Positions 1 through 6,696 of a DNA stretch of 9,561 bases are shown piece by piece (position 1 is the first letter of the stretch; the number at the start of each line of letters is the position of its first letter). The notes under the pieces were generated by a model. That model saw only the letters and a list, made by a program, of their open reading frames with translations. It was not told where the DNA came from and did no database searches. The translations under genes were made by a program, and so were the position numbers. Source of the stretch: an uncultured Bacteroidota bacterium (GTDB lineage: Bacteria; Bacteroidota; Bacteroidia; B-17B0; Aurantibacillaceae); assembly GCA_903923915.1 (NCBI GenBank), contig CAIXZI010000159.1, positions 1 through 9,561 on the forward strand, given 5' to 3'.

Positions 1-1
1 A

Positions 2-1444
2 AAAGCTATTGAAGCAGAAAAGATGACAACTGAGCTTTTTGATTATATTGATAAATTAAAGCATGAACTTATTGCACATACCGATAAAAATCCCGGTGGC
101 GATACTTTGCGCTTACGTTACGTAGATGCAAAAGATAATTACGATATTCCAACTCACTTATTAATTGGTGACGACGAAAGAAATCCTAAATCTGGTGAGT
201 TTTCGGCAGTAGAATTAAAAACTAAAATTACTGAAGTGCATGATAAGTTGATTAAAATGATTGACGACATGCAAAAAAAGAAGGAAACTCGTTTTCTTCA
301 AAGTGATTATGAAAGTTTAAAAAAGAAAATTGAAACAATTAAACCTACTGATCCGGATGAAAAAGAAGACGGCGTGCCTGTTACTTGGGAGATTTCAAAT
401 TTCTATCACTTACCATTAGCCGGTACTATTACTAACCTTACTAAAATGCAAGCCGATTTAAAAAACGTAGAAGCAGAGATTGTTTCTAACTTCTCGGGCG
501 CAGCAGGAAAAGTAATGGTTAAGTTTGATAAATTAGCTGCAAAAGTTGTTGCTCCTTCAAGCTACATCCAATCAGGTCAAAAATACGAAGCTGATATATT
601 CATTGCAGCATCTTCTTCAGATTTCAAAAAAGAAAATATGGAGATTGTAGTTAACCCTACTTCTTACGACTCTATAAAAGGAACTATTACAGGTGGAACT
701 CCGGTTGAATTATCACCTGATGGAACTGGTAAATATGTTGCTGGTACACAAGGGCAAGGAGAACAAAAATATAAAGCCGTAATTAAATTTAAACAGCCTA
801 CTGGCGAGTATAAATTTTATTCTTTCGAAACAAGTTATATGGTTGCGGCACCTTCTGTTGCTGTATCTGCAGAGCAAATGAATGTATTTTATGTTGGCGT
901 TCCAAATCCGGTTTCAGTTTCTGCAGCAGGTGTTTCTCCAACTGATTTAATTGTAAGTCCAGCTGGTGGTGGTGTTAGATCTACACCAAAAGGTGCTGGT
1001 GCTTATGAATTTAATTTTACAACGCCAGGTGAGTGTGTTGTAAACGTATCTTCAAAAAGCCCAAGTGGTCCTGCAAAATCACAAGGTTCTAAAAAATTCC
1101 GTGTAAAACCGTTACCGCCTCCAGTAGCAACCGTTGGTGGACAAACCGGAACTATTGATATGAAAAAAAGCCAGTTATCTACCATTGGTGGTGTGGGTGC
1201 TACTGCACCGGGCTTTGATTTTAAAGCAAACTTTGTGGTACTTAGCTTTGAAATTACCGGTAGTATAAAAGGGCAAACAAAAATTGCATCTTGCCAAGGA
1301 AACGCTTTAAGTGCTGATGCAAAAGCAATTTTAAGCGGCGCAGGAATAGGAAGTAAAATTTTTATTGATGGAATTAAAGTAAAAGGCCCAGACGGAAAAA
1401 TTTCTAGCAATATCCCTGGTGTTGTTATAAAAGTTAAATCGTAA
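2..1444 (+). CDS. gldM: GldM, type IX secretion/gliding motility motor protein (5' end missing)
   Basis: GldM (PorM) is an inner-membrane protein. Its periplasmic stalk couples the proton-driven GldL/GldM motor to the outer-membrane GldK/GldN ring of the type IX secretion system. The reading frame is open to the left window edge: codons for KAIEAEK precede the first ATG at 23. That ATG is therefore internal, and about 35-40 residues, including the single transmembrane helix, lie upstream (the family is usually near 510-520 residues). Numbering from that ATG, residues 1 to about 170 are charged and mostly helical (domain D1), with the family-typical stretch WEISNFYHLPLAGTITNL at 122-139. After that come beta-rich, Ig-like segments starting near 172, 276 and 363 (D2-D4). 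The last follows a proline-rich linker (LPPPVAT, 364-370). gldN begins 14 bases downstream, the usual gldKLMN order. Identification is from recalled family motifs plus gene order. Confidence 0.93.
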   Translation, partial: KAIEAEKMTTELFDYIDKLKHELIAHTDKNPGGDTLRLRYVDAKDNYDIPTHLLIGDDERNPKSGEFSAVELKTKITEVHDKLIKMIDDMQKKKETRFLQSDYESLKKKIETIKPTDPDEKEDGVPVTWEISNFYHLPLAGTITNLTKMQADLKNVEAEIVSNFSGAAGKVMVKFDKLAAKVVAPSSYIQSGQKYEADIFIAASSSDFKKENMEIVVNPTSYDSIKGTITGGTPVELSPDGTGKYVAGTQGQGEQKYKAVIKFKQPTGEYKFYSFETSYMVAAPSVAVSAEQMNVFYVGVPNPVSVSAAGVSPTDLIVSPAGGGVRSTPKGAGAYEFNFTTPGECVVNVSSKSPSGPAKSQGSKKFRVKPLPPPVATVGGQTGTIDMKKSQLSTIGGVGATAPGFDFKANFVVLSFEITGSIKGQTKIASCQGNALSADAKAILSGAGIGSKIFIDGIKVKGPDGKISSNIPGVVIKVKS

Positions 1445-1458
1445 TTAAATCTTTTAAT

Positions 1459-2316
1459 ATGAAAAACGCATCGCTTATAATCGCTTTTTTACTGACTATG
1501 TCGGTAAGTTTATTTTCGCAAACTGCTCCTGGCGGTGTTTTTCAACCTGGTGATTATGCGGATGGTATTTATACCAAAGAAAACTCAACAAACAGGCGCT
1601 TTATTCCTTATACTTTTTTACGCGAAGCTGATGTACAGTGGACAAAAAGAATTTGGAGAAGTATTGATATGCGTGAGAAAATAAATCAACCGCTTTATTA
1701 CCCTACAGAATTTGTAACAAGTAGAATCTCTTTCTTACAGGTAATTACAAAATATATCATGACAGATGAGATTATTGCCTTTGGTGATGATGAATTCTTA
1801 AGCCCGTTAAGACCAAATGATATTAAAGCAAAATTACGTAAGCAAGGCGATTCTACCGATAACGTTTCTTTTGATAAAGATGGTAATGAAGTAAGAATTA
1901 AAATTCTACCTCCTGCTGATTCCGTGTGGATGTATTTAGGCTTTAGACAGCTTAAACTGAAAGAAGATTGGTTTTTTGATAAACAAAAATCTGTTTTAGA
2001 AGTTAGAATAATAGGGCTTGGAATAGAAACTTTTGATGAAGATAAACAATTGCCTATCACTCAGTTTTGGGTTTATTTTCCTGCTTGCCGCCCGTATTTT
2101 GCAAAGCATGAAGTTTATAACACTAAGAACGATGCTGAACGCAGAACCTACGATGACATCTTTTGGAAACGTTTATTTAACAGCACTATAGAAAAAGAAT
2201 CAAACGTGTATGACCGAAGAATTAGCGAATACACAAAAGGTATTGATGCTTTACTTGAGTCTGATAAAATTAAAAATGATATTTTCTTGTACGAACATGA
2301 TATGTGGCATTTTTAG
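1459..2316 (+). CDS. gldN: GldN, type IX secretion/gliding motility ring protein
   Basis: GldN (PorN) is a periplasmic protein that binds the lipoprotein GldK and contacts the periplasmic end of GldM, forming the outer-membrane-associated ring of the type IX secretion system. The 285-residue length fits the family. Residues 1-21 form a signal peptide: a Lys near the start, a hydrophobic core, then SLFSQ before TAPGG. Family-typical features are the early GGVFQPGDYADGIY segment (25-38), the tryptophan-containing WTKRIWRSIDMREKINQPLYYP block (61-82), and the late aromatic stretch ITQFWVYFPACRPYF near 200-214. The ATG lies 14 bases after the gldM stop in AT-rich sequence without a clear Shine-Dalgarno motif, as is common in this phylum. 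Translation probably depends on the shared operon transcript. A strong hairpin terminator follows 20 bases after the stop, so gldN is the last gene of the operon. Confidence 0.93.
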   Translation: MKNASLIIAFLLTMSVSLFSQTAPGGVFQPGDYADGIYTKENSTNRRFIPYTFLREADVQWTKRIWRSIDMREKINQPLYYPTEFVTSRISFLQVITKYIMTDEIIAFGDDEFLSPLRPNDIKAKLRKQGDSTDNVSFDKDGNEVRIKILPPADSVWMYLGFRQLKLKEDWFFDKQKSVLEVRIIGLGIETFDEDKQLPITQFWVYFPACRPYFAKHEVYNTKNDAERRTYDDIFWKRLFNSTIEKESNVYDRRISEYTKGIDALLESDKIKNDIFLYEHDMWHF

Positions 2317-2335
2317 TTGATACCAACATTAATTT

Positions 2336-2366
2336 AAACCCACCCAAAAGGTGGGTTTTTTATTTT
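2336..2366 (+). terminator. Intrinsic terminator closing the gldM-gldN operon
   Basis: The left arm AAACCCACC (2336-2344) and right arm GGTGGGTTT (2350-2358) are perfect 9-bp inverted repeats around a CAAAA loop. They run directly into a T-rich tail (TTTTTTATTTT from 2356). This is a textbook Rho-independent terminator. It lies 20 bases after the gldN stop and before the promoter box of the next gene, so it separates the secretion operon from the phospholipase gene. Confidence 0.9.
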
Positions 2367-2389
2367 ATGAAGTGTAATTTTTTAATATT

Positions 2390-2397
2390 TATCTTTG
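2390..2397 (+). promoter_or_regulatory. Bacteroidota-type -7 box (TATCTTTG) for the patatin gene
   Basis: TATCTTTG matches all fixed positions of the TAnnTTTG -7 consensus of the Bacteroidota primary sigma factor. It sits just after the gldN terminator and 21 bases before the GTG start of the phospholipase. That predicts a leader of roughly 15-18 bases. I see no convincing TTTG -33 element at the usual 19-21 base spacing, so the call rests on the -7 box and its position. Confidence 0.65.
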
Positions 2398-2418
2398 CCT
2401 AATACATAGCAATAGAGC

Positions 2419-4713
2419 GTGCGGCATACATATACAATACTTTTTTTTATTTTAAGTACGCTTACATTATTTAATCAAAATGCGTGTGCTCAAAAAATAG
2501 GGGTAGTGCTTAGTGGTGGTGGTGCAGGAGGTGCTTGTCATGTGGGTGTATTAAAGGCGCTCGAAGAAAACAACATACCTATTGATTACATAACCGGCAC
2601 ATCTATTGGCGCTTTAATTGGCGGCCTTTACGCATCGGGTTACAGCGTAGAAGAAATTGAAAAAATGGTTACTTCCGATCGATTTATAAATCTTACCCGA
2701 GGAAATCTCGAAAAAAAATATCAATACTATTTCTTTAAAAAAGAAGATGATGCTTCTTGGATTACGTTAAAGGTTTCATTAGACTCATCTTTAGTTACCA
2801 ATATACCCACCAACGTAATCAACTCGGTTCCTATAGATTTTGAAATGGTTAATTTTTTCTCAAACTCTTCAGCAGCATCCGTTTATAACTTTGATAGCTT
2901 ACTTATTCCGTTTAGATGCGTTGCCTCTGATATTGAAAATAAAAAATCGGTAGTATTTAAAAAAGGCGATTTAAATCAAGCTATTCGGGCTTCTATGACT
3001 TACCCGCTCTATTTAAAACCTATTAATGTAGATGGAAAAATATTGTTTGACGGTGGGCTTTACAATAATTTTCCGGTAGATGTAATGACCAAAGATTTTA
3101 ATCCTGATTACATCATTGGTTCTGTAGTTACCAGTGCAAACCCAAAGGTAGATGAAGAAAATTTATATGCACAACTACGTAGCATGCTTATTAATAACCC
3201 CGATTTTAGTTTACAAAACAAAGCCGGCATCATCATAAAATCCTGGAGTGATGTGGGTACTTTTAATTTTAATGCCTGCAAAAAGCTTATAGATAGCGGC
3301 TATGTGGCTACTATACGACAAATAGATTCTATCCGTAAAAATATTTCATCAACAGTTACTAAAGAAGAAATAGATAAAAAACGAAAAAAATTTAAATCAA
3401 AATTTACCGAAGAAACTATTATTGAAGAAATTAATATAGAAGGGTTGAATAAAAAACAGCAATTTTATGTAAAGCATTTAATGGGTAATCCTAAAAAGCA
3501 ATTTAGTTTAGAAACTATAAAGAAGACCTATTTCAGGTTATCAGAAGATAATAAAATACGCTCTATATTTCCAACATTAACGCTTAATCCACAAACGGGC
3601 AAGTATAAATTAAACTTAAAAATAAAGCGCGAAAAAGATTTGTTTTTACAATTTGGCGGTAATATATCTACCCGACCTATTAGTACCGGCTTTGTATCTA
3701 TACAGTATAATTACTTCTCAAAAATTGCTATGTCAATTTATGGTAATGGTTATTTTGGAAGGCTTAATACATCCGGCTTAGGCAAAATACGCTTTGATTT
3801 TCCTTCTAGACTTCCGGTATATATTGAGCCTTTGGTTTGTTTTTCTAGATGGGATTATTACAGAAGCAGCACCCTGTTTTATAACTTTGAAAAACCTGCC
3901 TATTTAACTCAAAACGATCGATATGGAGAGTTAAATGTGGGTATTCCGGTAGGAAATAGGGCAAAGGCAATTATTGGAGGAGGAGTTGCCCAGCTTGCAA
4001 ACATCTATTATCAAACAAATACATTTAGTACAAAAGATACAGCCGATCAAACTAACTTTCAGTTTGCTTATGGAAATATCGAATATGAATATAACACGCT
4101 AAACCGAAAACTATATGCGTCAGAAGGCGGTTATTTAAACTTTAAAGCAAAATATATAAATGGCTTAGAAAGCTTGATACCTGGCACCACCACGCATGAA
4201 ATAAAAGAAAATAATATACCGCATGAATGGACGGTATTTAAACTAAAATTGGATGGCTACTTAAAGCCTTTTAAATTTTTTAAAGTAGGTATTTTAGCAG
4301 AAGGTGTTTATTCTTCTCAAGACTTGTTTTTAAATTATACCTCTTCTGTTCTTTCTGCACCTGCATTTATGCCTACGCCAGAGAGTAAAACGTTGTTTCT
4401 TCCTAATTTTAGATCCTATAAATATGCTGCCGGCGGTGGAAAAATGATTTTTAATCCAATAAAAAAATTAGATATAAGAATTGAAGCCTATGTTTTTCAG
4501 CCTTATCAGGCTATAAATAACAATGTAACCTCCGCTCCAAGTTTAGGTAAAGCTTTTGCTGATAGGTATTACGTGGGTATGGCTGCACTTGTATATCATA
4601 CGGCATTAGGCCCACTTAGTTTATCGGTAAATTATTATCATGGCGAGTTGCAACCTTTTACTTTTTTAGCGCATTTTGGTTACACTTTATTTAACCGAAA
4701 ATCTATCGAGTAA
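2419..4713 (+). CDS. Patatin-like phospholipase fused to a POTRA-like segment and outer-membrane barrel
   Basis: A predicted lipid acyl hydrolase carried by an outer-membrane barrel, with an architecture like type Vd autotransporters such as PlpD. Residues 1-25 are a signal peptide ending NACAQ. The patatin domain spans about 26-305. It has the oxyanion-hole glycine loop SGGGAGG (32-38), the nucleophile elbow GTSIG with Ser62, and the catalytic Asp211 in DGG (211-213), so the Ser/Asp dyad is intact. The Lys/Arg usual in GGGx[K/R]G is Gly37. A charged linker leads to a POTRA-like segment (about 334-405: INIEGL, then a helix-rich stretch, then YKLNLKI). The rest (about 407-764) alternates polar and hydrophobic residues with many aromatics, as in a BamA/D15-type barrel. 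The start is GTG: the frame has a stop at 2413-2415, and the first in-frame ATG is near residue 83, which would remove the signal peptide and active site. Its substrate is unknown. The 3' end overlaps convergent ribD by 11 bases. Confidence 0.9.
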   Translation: MRHTYTILFFILSTLTLFNQNACAQKIGVVLSGGGAGGACHVGVLKALEENNIPIDYITGTSIGALIGGLYASGYSVEEIEKMVTSDRFINLTRGNLEKKYQYYFFKKEDDASWITLKVSLDSSLVTNIPTNVINSVPIDFEMVNFFSNSSAASVYNFDSLLIPFRCVASDIENKKSVVFKKGDLNQAIRASMTYPLYLKPINVDGKILFDGGLYNNFPVDVMTKDFNPDYIIGSVVTSANPKVDEENLYAQLRSMLINNPDFSLQNKAGIIIKSWSDVGTFNFNACKKLIDSGYVATIRQIDSIRKNISSTVTKEEIDKKRKKFKSKFTEETIIEEINIEGLNKKQQFYVKHLMGNPKKQFSLETIKKTYFRLSEDNKIRSIFPTLTLNPQTGKYKLNLKIKREKDLFLQFGGNISTRPISTGFVSIQYNYFSKIAMSIYGNGYFGRLNTSGLGKIRFDFPSRLPVYIEPLVCFSRWDYYRSSTLFYNFEKPAYLTQNDRYGELNVGIPVGNRAKAIIGGGVAQLANIYYQTNTFSTKDTADQTNFQFAYGNIEYEYNTLNRKLYASEGGYLNFKAKYINGLESLIPGTTTHEIKENNIPHEWTVFKLKLDGYLKPFKFFKVGILAEGVYSSQDLFLNYTSSVLSAPAFMPTPESKTLFLPNFRSYKYAAGGGKMIFNPIKKLDIRIEAYVFQPYQAINNNVTSAPSLGKAFADRYYVGMAALVYHTALGPLSLSVNYYHGELQPFTFLAHFGYTLFNRKSIE

Positions 4714-5806
4714 AAATACGTAACTCATCATTTCCAATCATTTGAACTGATGATGTAGCAGAAGTTATAATTGGAGCTTTAATACCATTTTTAAAATAGT
4801 TGTTTCCGGTAAAAACTCTAGCTTCATCCCACAAGCCTTTATCAATAAAGCTTTGCAGTGTATGTGCACCCCCTTCAATAATTAGTGAAGTAATTTTTTT
4901 ATCGTATAAATAATCTAAAATTTGAATTGTAATATCTTCTGTAAAATTTAATTGATGATAGCTAATATTGTTTTTAGCTTGCTCTGCAAAGTCTTCGATA
5001 GGCTGAGACTGACTGCGCGCCGTCATATTGAGCTTGTCGAAATATATGGGAGGTATATTTTCAGTAAACACAATAGTTTGCGCTTTGTTCGAAAAAATTG
5101 CATTTGAAGCAGGAACTTTTAAATCTTTGTCAATTAAAATTCTGGTAGGATTTTTACCTTTTACTAAACGTACGGTTAAAGCAGGATTATCAAGCAAGGC
5201 AGTAGTTGTGCCAACCATTATAGCTTGCTCTTGCGCCCTCCACGTATGAACTAATTTTTTACTTTCATCATTAGTAATCCAGTTTTCTTCTTTAGTAAAA
5301 GGATGAAGTTTAGAAATAAATCCATCTTTAGTTTGTGCCCATTTCAAAATAATGTAGGGTCGTTTTTTTTCATGGTAAGTAAAAAAACGTTTATTCAGTT
5401 CGCGCGCTTCATTTTCTAAAAGGCCTGTAATTACCTCTATGCCTGCATTTCGCAGCTTATCAATACCCTTGCCTGCTACTAAAGGGTTAGTATCTAAACA
5501 ACCAACCATCACACGTTTTACGTTGTGTGCAATTAATAAATCGCTGCAAGGTGGTGTTTTTCCGTAATGAGAACAAGGCTCTAAACTAACATACGCCGTG
5601 CTATCTGCTAAAAGACTTTTATCACTAACACTGGCAATAGCATTAACTTCAGCATGTGCCTCACCATATTTTTGATGATAACCTTCGCCAATTATAACAC
5701 CATTATGCACAATAACACAGCCAACCATGGGGTTAGGAGCCACACTGCCCAGCCCTTTTGCAGCTAAGGTTAAACAACGTTGCATGTATTGATTAAAATT
5801 GTTCAT
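4703..5806 (-). CDS. ribD: RibD, bifunctional riboflavin biosynthesis deaminase/reductase
   Basis: Cytoplasmic enzyme of riboflavin synthesis. It deaminates the diaminopyrimidine product of GTP cyclohydrolase II, then reduces the ribose side chain with NADPH. The N-terminal deaminase domain (about 1-145) has the zinc site His51-Ala-Glu53 and the PCSH...PPC motif with Cys78 and Cys87, plus the substrate motif VAPNPMVGC (22-30). The C-terminal reductase domain (about 148-367) has ILKWAQTKDG (153-162), the HTWRAQ...MVGTTT...DNPALTVR block (187-213) and IIEGGAHTLQ (309-318). The length of 367 residues is normal to slightly long. Residues 255-272 are encoded by a REP-like palindrome (4993-5042) that seems to be an in-frame insertion between the segments QTIVFT and ISYHQLNF. 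No other riboflavin gene is adjacent. The gene is convergent and overlapping with the phospholipase gene and divergent from the barrel-protein gene at 5910. Confidence 0.96.
   Translation of the reverse strand: MNNFNQYMQRCLTLAAKGLGSVAPNPMVGCVIVHNGVIIGEGYHQKYGEAHAEVNAIASVSDKSLLADSTAYVSLEPCSHYGKTPPCSDLLIAHNVKRVMVGCLDTNPLVAGKGIDKLRNAGIEVITGLLENEARELNKRFFTYHEKKRPYIILKWAQTKDGFISKLHPFTKEENWITNDESKKLVHTWRAQEQAIMVGTTTALLDNPALTVRLVKGKNPTRILIDKDLKVPASNAIFSNKAQTIVFTENIPPIYFDKLNMTARSQSQPIEDFAEQAKNNISYHQLNFTEDITIQILDYLYDKKITSLIIEGGAHTLQSFIDKGLWDEARVFTGNNYFKNGIKAPIITSATSSVQMIGNDELRIFTR
4993..5042. repeat. REP-like imperfect palindrome inside ribD
   Basis: The left arm (4993-5013, beginning CTTCGATAGGCTGAG) and right arm (5022-5042, ending GAGCTTGTCGAAA) form an imperfect inverted repeat around an 8-base TGCGCGCC centre. 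I count 14 Watson-Crick pairs, 3 G-T wobbles and 4 mismatches over 21 positions, with uninterrupted runs at both ends of the stem. The arms resemble the 'GAGCTTGTCGAA / TTCGACAAGCTC' palindromes that I recall as highly dispersed in Bacteroidota genomes; that likeness is from memory, not a search. The GC-rich core stands out from the AT-rich surroundings. On the ribD strand it is read without stops as residues Y255-D272. Only one copy is present in this window. Confidence 0.65.
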
Positions 5807-5817
5807 CTTACAAATAA

Positions 5818-5848
5818 CAAAGTAATAGGTTTTTTAAATACCAACAAC
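5818..5848 (-). promoter_or_regulatory. Candidate ribD promoter
   Basis: Read on the minus strand, TTACTTTG (5825-5818) matches TAnnTTTG at all but one fixed position and lies 11 bases before the ribD ATG. Upstream is a TTGTTGTTG run (5850-5842), whose middle TTG is 19 bases from the -7 box. That is the usual spacing to a Bacteroidota -33 element. The match is imperfect and the region is AT-rich, so this is only a candidate. Confidence 0.4.
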
Positions 5849-5864
5849 AATATAATAAAGTTGC

Positions 5865-5901
5865 TTGCGTTGAGCAATAAATTTATAGTTTTAAACTTTT
5901 G
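5865..5901 (+). promoter_or_regulatory. Candidate promoter for the outer-membrane barrel gene
   Basis: Two overlapping near-matches to the TAnnTTTG -7 box lie before the ATG at 5910: TAGTTTTA (5886-5893) and AACTTTTG (5894-5901). Each differs at one fixed position. Possible -33 TTG elements are at 5865-5867 and 5870-5872, giving spacings of 18 and 21 bases respectively. The second box would give a nearly leaderless transcript, so the first may be the better candidate. With the ribD candidate on the other strand, this makes the 5807-5909 gap a divergent promoter region. Confidence 0.35.
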
Positions 5902-5909
5902 TACTCTTT

Positions 5910-6647
5910 ATGAAGAAAATACTTTTAAGTGCCACTCTAATTCTGTTAACCTGTTTTTTAATTGCACAAGATACATTGAAGCAAAAGAGATTTTACGTTG
6001 GCGCATTTGCCTCACCAGATTATTCTTACAGAATTTTACCCAATAATACTGGGTTTAATAAAACTATTGCCGACTTAAGAAACAGCTATGAAATTCCAAA
6101 ATTCGCCTATACTGTTGGTATAGAGGCTTCCTATAAAATTAATAAATGGTTTAATTTTAGTCTTGGTGTGCAATACAGCATAAAAGGAGAACAAACAAAG
6201 AACCAAGATTTAACTTATAGCTCATCTCAACCAAGAAGAGGTTTTGTATATAACAATTATCCGGGTATATCAAAAATGTCTATTAAATATAACGATGCTT
6301 ATTTAGACATACCTCTTCGTTTGGATATTTACTTTACCAGAAAAAAAATAGCTCCATTTATTACAACGGGTATATCTACCAATATTTTTTTATATGAAAG
6401 AAATATTGCCCATGAAACTTTTTCAGATGGGCATCAAATAACAAATTCTTCAATAAATTCTAACTCCGGTTATAATAGAGTAAATCTACAGGGTCAGTTT
6501 GGTGCAGGAATAGATATTGCTTTTAAAAAATCTAACTTCCGCATTTTTCCTATTTATAGGATGTCTGTACTCCGCGTAAATTCAGGGTCTGTTAATGGGT
6601 ACTTTTATTCTTTAGGCTTAGGTCTAAACTATTTTTTTAGAGTATAG
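5910..6647 (+). CDS. Outer-membrane beta-barrel protein (PorT-like barrel family)
   Basis: A predicted small outer-membrane barrel of 245 residues. Residues 1-20 form a signal peptide (MKK, a Leu/Ile-rich core, ending FLIAQ before DTLKQ). The mature part is a series of amphipathic strands with aromatic girdle residues: RFYVGAFASPDYSYRIL (27-43), FAYTVGIEASYKI, FNFSLGVQYSIKG, DAYLDIPLRLDIYF and VNLQGQFGAGIDIAF. It ends YFYSLGLGLNYFFRV, with an aromatic near the C-terminus as BAM substrates usually have. Alternating strands with a 'YLDIPL' segment are typical of the Bacteroidota OMP_b-brl family, often labelled 'PorT family'. I do not see enough to call it PorT itself, and no ligand or partner can be inferred. 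The first ATG is used because it gives the complete signal peptide. The dioxygenase gene starts 49 bases downstream, so cotranscription is possible but unproven. Confidence 0.8.
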   Translation: MKKILLSATLILLTCFLIAQDTLKQKRFYVGAFASPDYSYRILPNNTGFNKTIADLRNSYEIPKFAYTVGIEASYKINKWFNFSLGVQYSIKGEQTKNQDLTYSSSQPRRGFVYNNYPGISKMSIKYNDAYLDIPLRLDIYFTRKKIAPFITTGISTNIFLYERNIAHETFSDGHQITNSSINSNSGYNRVNLQGQFGAGIDIAFKKSNFRIFPIYRMSVLRVNSGSVNGYFYSLGLGLNYFFRV

Positions 6648-6696
6648 GCAAACAATAAATAAGCCTTATATTTATCGGATTAAAATTACATCAAAT

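Noticed and set aside
1003..1410. Minus-strand open frame of 135 codons inside gldM
   Set aside because: It lies entirely antisense to well-supported gldM coding sequence. Its protein is proline-rich and low in family-like features, as expected from reading the opposite strand.
1698..2060. Minus-strand open frame of 120 codons inside gldN
   Set aside because: It is antisense to gldN, has no recognisable motif, and has no start signal or independent spacing.
4725..4753. TCATCA...TGATGA inverted repeat near the ribD/phospholipase junction as a bidirectional terminator
   Set aside because: The stem is only 6 bp with a 17-base loop and no T-tract, and it lies within ribD coding sequence. It is not a credible terminator.
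5028..5249. Plus-strand 73-codon open frame antisense to ribD
   Set aside because: It is fully inside conserved ribD coding sequence. Its start falls within the palindrome by chance, and there is no family resemblance.
5910..5960. A lipoprotein signal (LLTC) in the barrel protein's N-terminus
   Set aside because: The residue before the Cys is Thr, not Gly/Ala/Ser, and a normal signal peptidase I site (LIAQ) follows. A barrel topology also argues against a lipoprotein.
5780..6046. Plus-strand 88-codon open frame across the ribD/barrel-gene gap
   Set aside because: It overlaps the ribD start antisense and the barrel gene's signal peptide in another frame. The latter has a clear signal peptide and barrel pattern, so this frame is a shadow.
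6655..6675. AT-rich imperfect inverted repeat (ATAAATAAG / CTTATATTTAT) between the barrel gene and the dioxygenase
   Set aside because: It is almost all A and T with a 2-base bulge and has no U-tail. In a genome this AT-rich it is likely by chance, and it overlaps a weak TATATTTA promoter-like box.
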